A stretch of 64,000 nucleotides of DNA. Source: JANSYA01 sp965243385. Its GTDB lineage: Bacteria > Spirochaetota > Leptospiria > Leptospirales > Leptonemataceae. The translations under genes and the position numbers were made by a program. Shown here piece after piece: positions 35,807-46,992 of the stretch (its first letter is position 1; each line of letters opens with the position of its first letter). The stretch is taken from NCBI GenBank assembly GCA_965243385.1, contig CBDEUV010000002.1, positions 2,418,001 to 2,482,000 of the forward strand. Reading direction: 5' to 3'. The notes below the pieces were generated by a model, which saw only the letters and a list, made by a program, of their open reading frames with translations, did not search any database and was not told where the DNA came from.

Positions 35807-36199
35807 TTAAAGCACCTCGGGAGCGAGGGATACGATCTTCATAAATTTGCGATCGCGCAGCTCGCGGGCCACCGGCCCGAAAATCCGCGTTCCGCGGGGG
35901 TTCATCTTCTCGTCGATGATCGCGCAGGCGTTATCGTCGAAGCGAATATAGGAACCGTCCGCCCGGCGAATCTCTTTGCGAGTGCGAACGACAACCGCTT
36001 TTTGCACGGCCTTGCCGTGGACCTTTTTACCGGTGCCGTCTTTGAGGCCGTAGGCCGGAACCGCGTCTTTGACCGCGACGACGATAATATCGCCTACGGT
36101 CGCGTAACGGCGACGGGTGCCGCCCAGCACCTTAATGCACTGTACGCGGCGGGCGCCGGTGTTGTCGGCGACGTCGAGAAATGTTTCTACCTGAATCAT
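35807..36199 (-). CDS. rplN: 50S ribosomal protein L14
   Basis: 130 residues. MIQVETFLDVADNTGARRVQCIKVLGG and the C-terminal RGTRIFGPVARELRDRKFMKIVSLAPEVL are diagnostic. It lies at the subunit interface and contacts 16S helix 14. The start overlaps the rpsQ stop by four bases. Confidence 0.98.
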   Translation of the reverse strand: MIQVETFLDVADNTGARRVQCIKVLGGTRRRYATVGDIIVVAVKDAVPAYGLKDGTGKKVHGKAVQKAVVVRTRKEIRRADGSYIRFDDNACAIIDEKMNPRGTRIFGPVARELRDRKFMKIVSLAPEVL

Positions 36200-36462
36200 T
36201 GCGAGCGCTCCAGTACTTTGTGCAGGCGATGACGCTTCTGAGCGGACAGCGGACGGGTTTCAATGGCCTGAACCAGATCACCGGCTTTTGCTTCGTTCTT
36301 TTCGTCGTGCACTTTAATTTTCACAGAGCGGCGAACCATCTTCTTAAAGAGGGGGTGCGCAAACGTACTCTCTACCAGGATAATGCGGGTCTTGTTCAGC
36401 TTATCTGAAACCACGCGTCCCTGAATGAACTTGAGATTCTTGCTTCTTTCTTTCTGAGCCAT
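36196..36462 (-). CDS. rpsQ: 30S ribosomal protein S17
   Basis: 88 residues, OB-fold: FIQGRVVSDKLNKTRIILVESTFAHPLFKKMVRRSVKIKVHDEKN, then AGDLVQAIETRPLSAQKRHRL. A 16S rRNA-binding assembly protein. Its stop overlaps the rplN start, so the two are translationally coupled. Confidence 0.98.
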   Translation of the reverse strand: MAQKERSKNLKFIQGRVVSDKLNKTRIILVESTFAHPLFKKMVRRSVKIKVHDEKNEAKAGDLVQAIETRPLSAQKRHRLHKVLERSQ

Positions 36463-36518
36463 AATAACGTACCTTGATCGCCAAATGCAGGCGGCTTATA
36501 TTCTGTCAGCCGCCCCGT

Positions 36519-36758
36519 TCAGGCTTTCTTCGCTTCCTTTTTAGGGCCGCCCTTACCGGTGATCGTCAGGCCTTTTTTGCGCGCGGTCTGAACCGTCAGA
36601 CAGCGAGCGATCGTTTTCCGCAGCTGGCCGACCCGCGCCGGGCTCTGCAGCGAGCGCGCCGTCGCGTAGCTGAAGCGCAGATCGAGCAGTTCTTTACGCG
36701 CGCTATCGAGCTGCTTGTTCAGCTCTTCGTCGGTCATTTCGTGAATATTCGCAGCCAT
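36519..36758 (-). CDS. rpmC: 50S ribosomal protein L29
   Basis: 79 residues, slightly longer than the usual 60-70. ANIHEMTDEELNKQLDSARKELLDLRFSYATA is the L29 coiled hairpin; VGQLRKTIARCLTV follows. The last ~15 residues are a Lys/Gly tail. It forms part of the nascent-chain exit and SRP/trigger-factor docking site. It starts three bases after rplP. Confidence 0.97.
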   Translation of the reverse strand: MAANIHEMTDEELNKQLDSARKELLDLRFSYATARSLQSPARVGQLRKTIARCLTVQTARKKGLTITGKGGPKKEAKKA

Positions 36759-36761
36759 TGC

Positions 36762-37175
36762 TTATACGACCTCTTTGCGCACGAATACCGTGCGAATCGG
36801 CAGCTTGAACGCCGCCAGCTTGAATGCTTCGCGCGCCAGAGCTTCGTCGACGCCGCTCATTTCGAAGAGCACGCGGCCGGGGCGAATCTTGGCGACCCAG
36901 TATTCCGGGGAGCCTTTACCGCTACCCATCCGGGTTTCCGCCGGCTTCTTCGTCACCGGGACATCCGGGAAGATCCGGATCCACATTTTACCGCCCCGCT
37001 TTACGCGACGGGTCATCGCCCGACGAGCGGCTTCGATCTGACGCGCGGTCAGATAACCGCCGGTGGTCGCTTTGAGGCCGAATTCGCCGAAAGATACAGC
37101 CGCGCCGCGCTGAGCCGTACCTTTGAGACGACCGCGCTGCCGCTTGCGATATTTGACACGTTTGGGCGATAACAT
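36762..37175 (-). CDS. rplP: 50S ribosomal protein L16
   Basis: 137 residues, normal length. LSPKRVKYRKRQRGRLKGTAQRG, FGEFGLKATTGGYLTARQIEAARRAM and RMGSGKGSPEYWVAKI are the family hallmarks. It supports the A-site tRNA and peptidyl-transferase region. Between rpsC and rpmC. Confidence 0.98.
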   Translation of the reverse strand: MLSPKRVKYRKRQRGRLKGTAQRGAAVSFGEFGLKATTGGYLTARQIEAARRAMTRRVKRGGKMWIRIFPDVPVTKKPAETRMGSGKGSPEYWVAKIRPGRVLFEMSGVDEALAREAFKLAAFKLPIRTVFVRKEVV

Positions 37176-37246
37176 ATTAAATTCCTAAAACTGTTCTCGA
37201 AAGAAGATCGTATTCTTCGTATTCCGTTCGCGGAGAGTCCCGGCGA

Positions 37247-37924
37247 TCAGCCCGTCCGACGACGAACCGCGTATTGATCCTCTTCTTCCTTTTCCAGACC
37301 GGGCAGCAGGTCGCCGTGATAGGTCCAGACCTTCACGCCGATCATACCGAAAGTGGTCTTCGCCGCGCTGAACGCGTATTCGACTTTCGCGCGCAGGGTG
37401 TGCAGCGGGACCCGGCCGTCTTTGTAAGATTCCGCGCGGGCCATGTCCGCGCCGTTCAAACGACCGGCGACGGCGATCTTCACGCCTTCGATGCCGCCGC
37501 GCATAGCGCCGCGCAACTGCTGCTTCATGACGCGGCGAAACGGCATACGCTGCTCAAGTTGCTGCGCGATGCTGTCCGCGATGATCTGCGCGACCGTTTC
37601 CGGCTTCTTGACTTCGACGATCGAAATGCTCAGAGGCTTGGAAACCTTCTTCTTCAGATCGGCCTTCAGGGCCTCGATGCTCGCGCCTTTCTGACCGATG
37701 ATGACGCCCGGACGAACCGTGTGAATATTGATGTTAATCTTTTCGGGGAACCGCTCCACCACGATCCGCACGATACCCGCGCGCTTGAAGCGCTGGTTGA
37801 TCTGCTTGCGAATCATGATATCTTCGTGCAGGAGCGTCTTATAATCGCTGCCCGCGTACCAGATGGAATCCCAGGAACGAGTGATTCCGAGACGAAGACC
37901 TACCGGACTGACTTTTTGACCCAT
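37247..37924 (-). CDS. rpsC: 30S ribosomal protein S3
   Basis: 225 residues. MGQKVSPVGLRLGITRSWDSIWYA at the start, the KH domain with RPGVIIGQKGASIEALK (the GxxG loop is IGQKG), and C-terminal GAMRGGIEGVKIAVAGRLNGADMARAE. It lines the mRNA entry channel. The start is 19 bases after rplV. Confidence 0.99.
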   Translation of the reverse strand: MGQKVSPVGLRLGITRSWDSIWYAGSDYKTLLHEDIMIRKQINQRFKRAGIVRIVVERFPEKININIHTVRPGVIIGQKGASIEALKADLKKKVSKPLSISIVEVKKPETVAQIIADSIAQQLEQRMPFRRVMKQQLRGAMRGGIEGVKIAVAGRLNGADMARAESYKDGRVPLHTLRAKVEYAFSAAKTTFGMIGVKVWTYHGDLLPGLEKEEEDQYAVRRRTG

Positions 37925-37943
37925 ATAATTACTATAACTCCGC

Positions 37944-38282
37944 TTATTTGTCGTCGCTCAATACGACGGTGATGTGGCTGGTCGGCTTGAGAATGCGCAT
38001 GCCGCGGCCGCGAGCCCGTGCGCGCCACCGCTTGAGGGTCGGGCCGGCGTCGACGTAGAGCTTCTTAACATAGAGATCTTCGTCTTTCACGCTCTCGTTC
38101 GCCTGGGCGGCGTTCGCCCGCGCCGACTTCAACAGCTTCTCCAGAAATCCCGCGGCTTTGCGCGGAGTGAAGCGCAGCATATCGACCGCTTCTGAATAGC
38201 TGAAACCCCGGAGCTCGTCGGCCACCAGACGCACTTTGCGGGGGCTGACCAGGAGAAACCGGACTGTTGCCTTACTTTCCAT
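37944..38282 (-). CDS. rplV: 50S ribosomal protein L22
   Basis: 112 residues. RFLLVSPRKVRLVADELRGFSYSEAVDML and the C-terminal loop region GPTLKRWRARARGRGMRILKPTSHITV that lines the exit tunnel are clear. Normal length. Between rpsS and rpsC. Confidence 0.98.
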   Translation of the reverse strand: MESKATVRFLLVSPRKVRLVADELRGFSYSEAVDMLRFTPRKAAGFLEKLLKSARANAAQANESVKDEDLYVKKLYVDAGPTLKRWRARARGRGMRILKPTSHITVVLSDDK

Positions 38283-38345
38283 CGTATTCGTTCCGTTCTT
38301 AACTTTGAGAATAATGCTCTGCGACTGCTTGCTTCAGCGATCGCC

Positions 38346-38621
38346 TTATTTCTTTTTCTTGTCCAGGCTGGAATGCCCGCGGTAGGTCCGCGTGGGAGCG
38401 AATTCACCCAGTTTGTGACCGACCATGTTTTCGTTGATATAAACCGGGACGAATTTGTTGCCGTTGTGCACCATCGCCGTGTGCCCGATCATCTCGGGAA
38501 AAATGGTGGAACGACGCGACCAGGTCTTGAACGGCTTGCGATTGTTCTCGCTGTTCATCTTCGTGATCTTCGCCATGAGGTGATCGGCGATATACGGTCC
38601 CTTTTTTACTGAACGTGCCAT
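38346..38621 (-). CDS. rpsS: 30S ribosomal protein S19
   Basis: 91 residues, standard length. ARSVKKGPYIADHLMAKI, TWSRRSTIFPEMIGHTAMVHNG, and VGHKLGEFAPTRTYRGHS identify it. It sits at the 30S head with S13. Confidence 0.98.
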   Translation of the reverse strand: MARSVKKGPYIADHLMAKITKMNSENNRKPFKTWSRRSTIFPEMIGHTAMVHNGNKFVPVYINENMVGHKLGEFAPTRTYRGHSSLDKKKK

Positions 38622-38672
38622 AATTTCCTGTCTCTTCTACTATAACTGCCTGTCGCTCGCTATACTCTATAA

Positions 38673-39515
38673 TCAGCGACCGATCCGCTTGTTGATCCGG
38701 CGCTGAACGATAAAACGATCGCTCGGCTTGTTCTTTTTGCGGGTCTTGTAACCGCGCGCCGGCTGACCCCAGGGGCTGACCGGATGGCGGCCGCCGGAGC
38801 TCTTGCCTTCGCCACCACCCAAGGGGTGATCGACGGGGTTCATAACAACGCCGCGAACGTTGGGCCGCTTACCCATCCAGCGCTTCCGACCGGCTTTACC
38901 GATCTTCACCTGGTTGTGCTCGCGATTGCCGACCGCGCCGACCGTCGCATAGCAGGTCCGGCGGATCTTGCGGGTTTCACCGCTGGGCAGCTTCAAGATG
39001 ATGTACTCGCCGTCGATACCGGCGATGGTCGCGAACGCGCCCGCCGAACGAACCATCTGACCGCCGCGACCCGGCTGCATTTCGATGTTGTGCACCATGG
39101 TGCCCACCGGAATATTTTCCAGAGGAAGTGCGTTGCCCGGCTTGATACCCGCCTCGGGTCCGGCCATGACTTCCGCGCCCTTCGCCAGGCCTTCCGGCTG
39201 GAGAATATAACGATAGTCGCCGTCCGCGTATTTGATGAGTGCGATGAAGCAAGAGCGGTTCGGATCGTAATGAATCGCGGAAACCGTGCCGGGAACGCCG
39301 GTCTTGTTACGCTTGAAGTCGATCGTGCGGTATTTCCGCTTATGGCGACCGCCGCGCTGCCACATGGTAATCCGGCCCGCGTTGTTGCGACCGGCCTTGT
39401 ACTTGACGGTTTCAATCAGCGTCTTCGGCGGCGCGTCTTTATCGAGCCCGCTGAAATCGAGAACGGTCTTGAAGCGCGATGTGCTTGTATACGGTTTGAA
39501 TTTCTTAATTGCCAT
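38673..39515 (-). CDS. rplB: 50S ribosomal protein L2
   Basis: 280 residues. GGRHKRKYRTIDFKRNK, the OB-fold, and the C-terminal NPVDHPLGGGEGKSSGGRHPVSPWGQPARGYKTRKKNK, which includes the universally conserved His near the peptidyl-transferase centre. It is required for subunit joining. The 91-base gap to rplW is longer than most in the S10 operon. Confidence 0.99.
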   Translation of the reverse strand: MAIKKFKPYTSTSRFKTVLDFSGLDKDAPPKTLIETVKYKAGRNNAGRITMWQRGGRHKRKYRTIDFKRNKTGVPGTVSAIHYDPNRSCFIALIKYADGDYRYILQPEGLAKGAEVMAGPEAGIKPGNALPLENIPVGTMVHNIEMQPGRGGQMVRSAGAFATIAGIDGEYIILKLPSGETRKIRRTCYATVGAVGNREHNQVKIGKAGRKRWMGKRPNVRGVVMNPVDHPLGGGEGKSSGGRHPVSPWGQPARGYKTRKKNKPSDRFIVQRRINKRIGR

Positions 39516-39595
39516 GGTCTTGTTTACGATTTCAGTTTTATCGAAAGGGATCTATGCTCGATCTTTGCGTCGGTCTTGTATTCAGCTCTTCGAAA

Positions 39596-39898
39596 TTACG
39601 GATTCTGAACCAGATCGATGCTCTGACCCGCGGCCAGGGTTACGATCGCCTTCTTCCAGGACGGCATTTTAATACGATCCTGACGGAAGCGCTTGTACTT
39701 GCCGGGCACGATCATCGTGTTCACCTTCACGGCGTTCACTTTGAAGATCTTGTGCAGAGCCTGCTTGATATTCTCTTTATTCGCGTTTCGCGCCACTTTG
39801 AAAGTATAACGCTGAACATTACCGTCCGCCCGGGGGCTCTTCAGCGTCTCGGTCTTCTCGGTGATGATCGGGGCGATAATTACGTCGTGCAGATCCAT
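39596..39898 (-). CDS. rplW: 50S ribosomal protein L23
   Basis: 100 residues. DVIIAPIITEKTETL and YTFKVARNANKENIKQALHKIFKVNAVKVNTM are diagnostic; the C-terminal KYKRFRQDRIKMPSWKKAIVTL is normal. It is the main docking site of SRP and trigger factor at the exit tunnel. The rplD stop and rplW start share one base (TGATG). Confidence 0.97.
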   Translation of the reverse strand: MDLHDVIIAPIITEKTETLKSPRADGNVQRYTFKVARNANKENIKQALHKIFKVNAVKVNTMIVPGKYKRFRQDRIKMPSWKKAIVTLAAGQSIDLVQNP

Positions 39899-40548
39899 CA
39901 GGCTACCTCACTGCGGCGTGAAACTTTTTGATAGCGAGCCGCCAGATCTTCCAGAGTCTTCTCGGAAATCACCAGCTGCGCCGCGTAATAGAGCTCCGGG
40001 GCGGTCAGGCGCTCGGCGCTCAGCAGCTGAATATTCGGAATATTCGCGAAGGACTTCTTGAGCTTCTCGTCGGCGCCGCCGACTACGAGCACTACAGACT
40101 GCTTCGCCATTCCCATGTTCTTAAAAATATCGTGCGCGGCCTTCGTGCTGTAATCCGAAGCCGTTACGTCGGCGATTACGCTGACGGCACCGTCTTTGGC
40201 TTTGCTCGAGAAGATCGAACGAATGCCAGATTTGCGAATCTTTTCGGGCAGATCGATGCGATAGCTGCGCGGGGTCGGCCCGAAGACCGTTCCACCGCCG
40301 CGCCACTGGGAGGCGCGAATCGAACCCTGACGGGCGTTACCGGTGCCTTTTTGTTTCCAGGGCTTTTTACCGCCGCCGGAAACTTCGCTGCGGCCTTTTA
40401 CTTTGTGAGTGCCCTGGCGACGATTCGCGTTCTCGGCGCGAATCACCGCGTGGATGGCGGCCTTGCTGAAGGTTTCGCCGAACAATGCGGCGGGCAGTTC
40501 GGTTTCGCCGGACTTCTTGCCGTTGCTGTCGTATTTGGTCGCTTTCAT
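39898..40548 (-). CDS. rplD: 50S ribosomal protein L4
   Basis: 216 residues. GTHKVKGRSEVSGGGKKPWKQKGTGNARQGSIRASQWRGGGTVFGP is the extended tunnel loop. In E. coli, L4 also represses its own S10 operon through the leader RNA; a matching leader element is not evident here since rpsJ follows tuf. Confidence 0.98.
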   Translation of the reverse strand: MKATKYDSNGKKSGETELPAALFGETFSKAAIHAVIRAENANRRQGTHKVKGRSEVSGGGKKPWKQKGTGNARQGSIRASQWRGGGTVFGPTPRSYRIDLPEKIRKSGIRSIFSSKAKDGAVSVIADVTASDYSTKAAHDIFKNMGMAKQSVVLVVGGADEKLKKSFANIPNIQLLSAERLTAPELYYAAQLVISEKTLEDLAARYQKVSRRSEVA

Positions 40549-40625
40549 AATAACTCTATTAGCAGTTCGATCCAGGTGAGACTATCTGTCTAAATCAACT
40601 TCGCCTATCGGCTAACGCCTCAGGC

Positions 40626-41237
40626 TCACATCGCCTCGATTCGAACAAAACCGGTGCGCGGCCCGGGGACGGCGCCCTTAATAAATATCAGATTTTCCTG
40701 CGCATCCACCAGCTCGATGTTCAGATGAGTCGTGGTGACCTTGCGCGCGCCCATGTGACCGGGCAGCTTCTTGCCTTTGAAGACCCGCGAGGGGTACGCC
40801 GACGCGTTCAGCGAACCCGGCGCCCGGTGAAAACCAGAACCGTGAGTCGCGCGACCGCCGCCGAAGCCGTGGCGCTTGATCGCTCCCTGAAAGCCTTTAC
40901 CTTTCGAGACGCCCGTAATCTTTACGGTTTCGCCCTTTTCGAAGACGTCCGCTTTCACTTCCTGACCGACTTCGTAATCGCCGGCGTCGCGGAATTCGCG
41001 CAGCAAGCGATAGGGTTTCTCGACCCCTTTCTGATGTCCGCGCTCGGCTTTGCTCACCAGGACCGGACGAACGGGATTGAACCCCAACTGCACGGCGCTG
41101 TAGCTGTCGCGCTCCGGAGTTTTCACCTGGAGCACGCGGCAGGGGCCCGCCTGCAGAACAGTAACGGGTACGGATAAGCCCTCATCATTGAAGATGCGGG
41201 TCATCCCGAGTTTCTTTGCGATTATTCCCTTCGCCAT
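40626..41237 (-). CDS. rplC: 50S ribosomal protein L3
   Basis: The ATG at 41237 gives the family start MAKGIIAKKLGMTRIF (203 residues); the upstream in-frame extension to 41303 is not L3-like. GVSKGKGFQGAIKRHGFGGGRATHGSGFHRAPGSLNAS is the conserved extension reaching the peptidyl-transferase centre, with the Gln that is methylated in E. coli (KGFQG). L3 initiates 50S assembly. Confidence 0.97.
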   Translation of the reverse strand: MAKGIIAKKLGMTRIFNDEGLSVPVTVLQAGPCRVLQVKTPERDSYSAVQLGFNPVRPVLVSKAERGHQKGVEKPYRLLREFRDAGDYEVGQEVKADVFEKGETVKITGVSKGKGFQGAIKRHGFGGGRATHGSGFHRAPGSLNASAYPSRVFKGKKLPGHMGARKVTTTHLNIELVDAQENLIFIKGAVPGPRTGFVRIEAM

Positions 41238-41316
41238 GTTTCTTCTACTATTGTATGATTGCAGGCTTTCCCTTCCGGACCGCGTCCGACAGGGAAAGCG
41301 CATAGATTCTTATCGT

Positions 41317-41622
41317 TTAGCTCTTGATATCGACGCTCACGCCGGCCGGCAGCTGCAGCTTCATCAGCGCGTCCACCGTGTCGGGATTCGTGTTCATGAT
41401 ATCGATCAGACGTTTGTGCGTGCGCACTTCGAATTGCTCCCGGGACTTCTTATTCACGTGCACCGAACGGAGCACGGTGAATTTTTCAATCCGGGTCGGC
41501 AGAGGAATCGGCCCCGAGATCTCGGCGCCGGTCCGACGAGCGGTGGCGACGATTTCCTGGGCAGATCGATCGATCAGGTGGTGATCGAATGCCTTGAGTT
41601 TAACTCTAATTCTCTGGGCCAT
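41317..41622 (-). CDS. rpsJ: 30S ribosomal protein S10
   Basis: 101 residues, normal. RIRVKLKAFDHHLIDRSAQEIVATARRTGAEISGPIPLPTR and RTHKRLIDIMNTNPDTVDALMKLQLPAGV identify S10/NusE. It also takes part in transcription antitermination with NusB and links to NusG. It follows tuf by 41 bases, so str and S10 regions are continuous. Confidence 0.98.
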   Translation of the reverse strand: MAQRIRVKLKAFDHHLIDRSAQEIVATARRTGAEISGPIPLPTRIEKFTVLRSVHVNKKSREQFEVRTHKRLIDIMNTNPDTVDALMKLQLPAGVSVDIKS

Positions 41623-41663
41623 TCTATTTCTGAGCCTCTACAATTCCCTGAAGCCTGACCGGC

Positions 41664-42866
<1,203 letters not shown>

Positions 42867-43095
42867 CTCCAGATACCTCGGTTGTTATTAAAAATTACCC
42901 AAATTTAATGAATACTGTGTCGATTTCAGTGCGGGCAGAAGGAATAACCAAGTCCTCAAAACTCGCCTCTGCGTCCACCTCTTTACGCTCAGAGCGCTTC
43001 CGGAGGGTTGCCGGAGCGCCGCAAAAACGTAGATCGACTCTTTTCGAGCGGCCGCCAGCGATGACAACCGCCCGCCCAAAAAGCAGCCGGACCGC

Positions 43096-45198
<2,103 letters not shown>

Positions 45199-45291
45199 GT
45201 TCTACTTCTGAAATATCGTCTTCGATTGATGCAAAGCCAGTTCGAAACTGCGCCCTGTTTTCGCTGCGTTCGCTTTAAGCTCCCGCTTTGC

Positions 45292-45765
45292 TCACCAGCG
45301 ATAGTGACTGAAAGCCTTGTTCGCGTCGGCCATGCGGCGTGTATCGTCGCGTTTTTTAACCGCGCCGCCCTGACCTTTTTGGGCGTCCATCAGCTCGTTC
45401 GCGAGGCGGCTCGACATACTGTGCTCTTTACGATCGCGGGAATAGGAAACCAACCAGCGAATGGCCAGCGCCTGCATGCGCTCGGGACGAACGTCGACGG
45501 GCACCTGATAGGTAACACCGCCCACGCGACGCGAGCGAACCTCTAAATGCGGCTGGACCTTCTGAATGGCCTCGCGAAAGACTTCCACGCCTTCTTGCTC
45601 GGTCTTCTTCTTGATTTGATCCATCGCGTCGTAGAAAATCTTCTCCGCGACCGACTTCTTTCCATCCCGCATGAGATAGTTGATAAAACTGGAAACGAGA
45701 GTGTCGTTATAAACCGGATCCGGCGCAATTTCACGGCGCTGGACTCTTCCACTTCTTCGCGACAT
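45292..45765 (-). CDS. rpsG: 30S ribosomal protein S7
   Basis: 157 residues. SRRSGRVQRREIAPDPVYNDTLVSSFINYLMRDGKKSVAEKI and VRSRRVGGVTYQVPVDVRPERMQALAIRW are diagnostic. It nucleates assembly of the 30S head. In E. coli it also represses str translation; here the rpsL-rpsG gap is only 71 bases. Confidence 0.98.
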   Translation of the reverse strand: MSRRSGRVQRREIAPDPVYNDTLVSSFINYLMRDGKKSVAEKIFYDAMDQIKKKTEQEGVEVFREAIQKVQPHLEVRSRRVGGVTYQVPVDVRPERMQALAIRWLVSYSRDRKEHSMSSRLANELMDAQKGQGGAVKKRDDTRRMADANKAFSHYRW

Positions 45766-45836
45766 CGATAATACCTCTTAATAATTCCTATAACTTAACT
45801 TCGGATTCGTCTTAAAGCCGAATCCTCAGCTCCATA

Positions 45837-46211
45837 TTACGCTTTGGGCCGCTTGGAGCCGTATTTGGAGCGCGCCTGGCGCTTCTTCTCGACGCCGAGA
45901 GTATCGAGCGCGCCGCGAATGATATGATAGCGCACACCCGGCAAATCCTTAACCCGGCCGCCGCGCACGAGCACAACGTTGTGCTCCTGCAGGTTATGGC
46001 CTTCTCCGCCGATATAGGCCGTAACTTCGATGCCCGTGGTCAGGCGAACCCGCGCAACTTTCCGCAGAGCCGAATTCGGCTTCTTCGGAGTGAAGGTCAT
46101 TACGCGAGTGCAGACTCCCCGCCGCTGGGGGCTGGAGTTCAGAGCCGGAGATTTGGTCTTCGTGATTTGCTTCTCGCGGCCGTGGCGGATCAACTGGCTA
46201 ATAGTAGGCAA
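45837..46211 (-). CDS. rpsL: 30S ribosomal protein S12
   Basis: 124 residues. TISQLIRHGREK, SPQRRGVCTRVMTFTPKKPNSALRKVARV and GGRVKDLPGVRYHIIRG identify it. The positions equivalent to E. coli Lys42 and Lys87 are both Lys, so S12 predicts no streptomycin resistance. It lies 781 bases downstream of rpoC. Confidence 0.98.
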   Translation of the reverse strand: MPTISQLIRHGREKQITKTKSPALNSSPQRRGVCTRVMTFTPKKPNSALRKVARVRLTTGIEVTAYIGGEGHNLQEHNVVLVRGGRVKDLPGVRYHIIRGALDTLGVEKKRQARSKYGSKRPKA

Positions 46212-46760
46212 CTTAATACTCCCTGTGCTGGTTCAGCCTGGCCGCCTACGGGAACGGAATCTTCCGTGCTCTGGCGGCCTGTATTCTCAAATATATTTCG
46301 TTTTCTAACGTCCCTCGCGGCATCGATTGACGATACCAGCGGAGCGCACCAAAACCGGCCCAATCCGATCGCACCGGACTGCGCCAGCCTTTTGAAACCG
46401 ATCACTCAGTGATGGGCTTCACCAACCCGCGCACTGCAGAGCAACGCGACGCAAAGGTCGGAATTCCTGTCATCTGTCTGGAAGTGCGTTCCAACTTAGC
46501 CCCCCATCCTGTGGAGAACCAGTATTGGTCGGCATCTAAACAGCCCTGATTCGCCTGCTCCAGTCGCCGCAAGGCGTCCGGGTCGAACCGGGTTTTCCTG
46601 TATGCCCCGCCGATTCGACGGTGCATGACCTGTTTTTCGGTACCGCTTCAGCAAGCAAGCAAATATCGATAAAACGGCCGTTTGGACGGCTTTCAGAGAG
46701 TTTTTTGCTTCGCCGGTGCCGGGTTGCAGGCGCAAGCGATTGCGCGAGACATAATCATTG

Positions 46761-46890
46761 GCCACGGATGACACAGATTTCACGGATGAAGATCTGGTCT
46801 GGCTTTGACTTGAGCAAAACAAAGCCGCTCCACGAATACTGCAGACCGGCCCACCTAAAAAACATCCGTGCCATCAGTGTCATCCGTGGC
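46761..46890. repeat. CACGGAT-type inverted-repeat element, copy 1
   Basis: The left arm at 46761-46788 (GCCACGGATGACACAGATTT then CACGGATG) and the right arm at 46863-46890 are inverted copies agreeing at 25 of 28 positions by eye. The ~74 bases between contain a smaller hairpin (GGCTTTG/CAAAGCC, about 46800-46827). A related element lies at 58008-58165. Similar CACGGAT/ATCCGTG repeats are, from my knowledge, scattered in many unrelated bacterial genomes without an assigned function. Confidence 0.8.
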
Positions 46891-46938
46891 AAAAAATCAA
46901 GCGGCGGACCCTCGCACCGCTAACGCGGTGCTGTCTGT

Positions 46939-46987
46939 GTCGGCCTGCGGCCGACGCTCGCAATTGCGGCCTATGAGCCGCAATTGC
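46939..46987 (-). terminator. Double hairpin just beyond rpoC
   Basis: GCAATTGCGGC (46960-46970) pairs with GCCGCAATTGC (46977-46987) around a 6-base loop, a perfect 11-bp stem six bases beyond the rpoC stop (46993). Reading on, GTCGGCC (46939-46945) pairs with GGCCGAC (46949-46955) around TGC. No T-run follows either stem, so this may be an RNA-stabilising 3' end or a Rho-assisted terminator rather than a classical intrinsic one. Confidence 0.65.
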
Positions 46988-46992
46988 TTATA

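Larger units (their letters stand above)
46212..46992. other. 781-base rpoC-rpsL intergenic region with hairpins and a dispersed repeat
   Basis: No convincing gene is seen. From the rpoC side it holds the hairpin pair at 46939-46987, then a CACGGAT-type inverted-repeat element (46761-46890), a GCGCAA/TTGCGC stem with a 4-base loop (46730-46745) and a short palindrome ATCACT-C-AGTGAT (46401-46413). A possible 74-residue frame at 46402-46626 (minus) has unusual codons (AGG, AGA, GGA) and no family match that I know. A gap this long inside rpoBC-rpsL is unusual and probably marks a transcript boundary plus an insertion. Confidence 0.75.

Noticed and set aside
46402..46626. A 74-residue frame on the minus strand in the rpoC-rpsL gap
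   Set aside because: It uses rare codons for this genome (AGG, AGA, GGA, TTA) and has no recognisable motif or ribosome-binding site; it overlaps repeat-rich sequence.
46761..46890. CRISPR array or IS element in the CACGGAT repeat region
   Set aside because: Only two inverted arms per copy, no regular spacer pattern, and no transposase frame between them.
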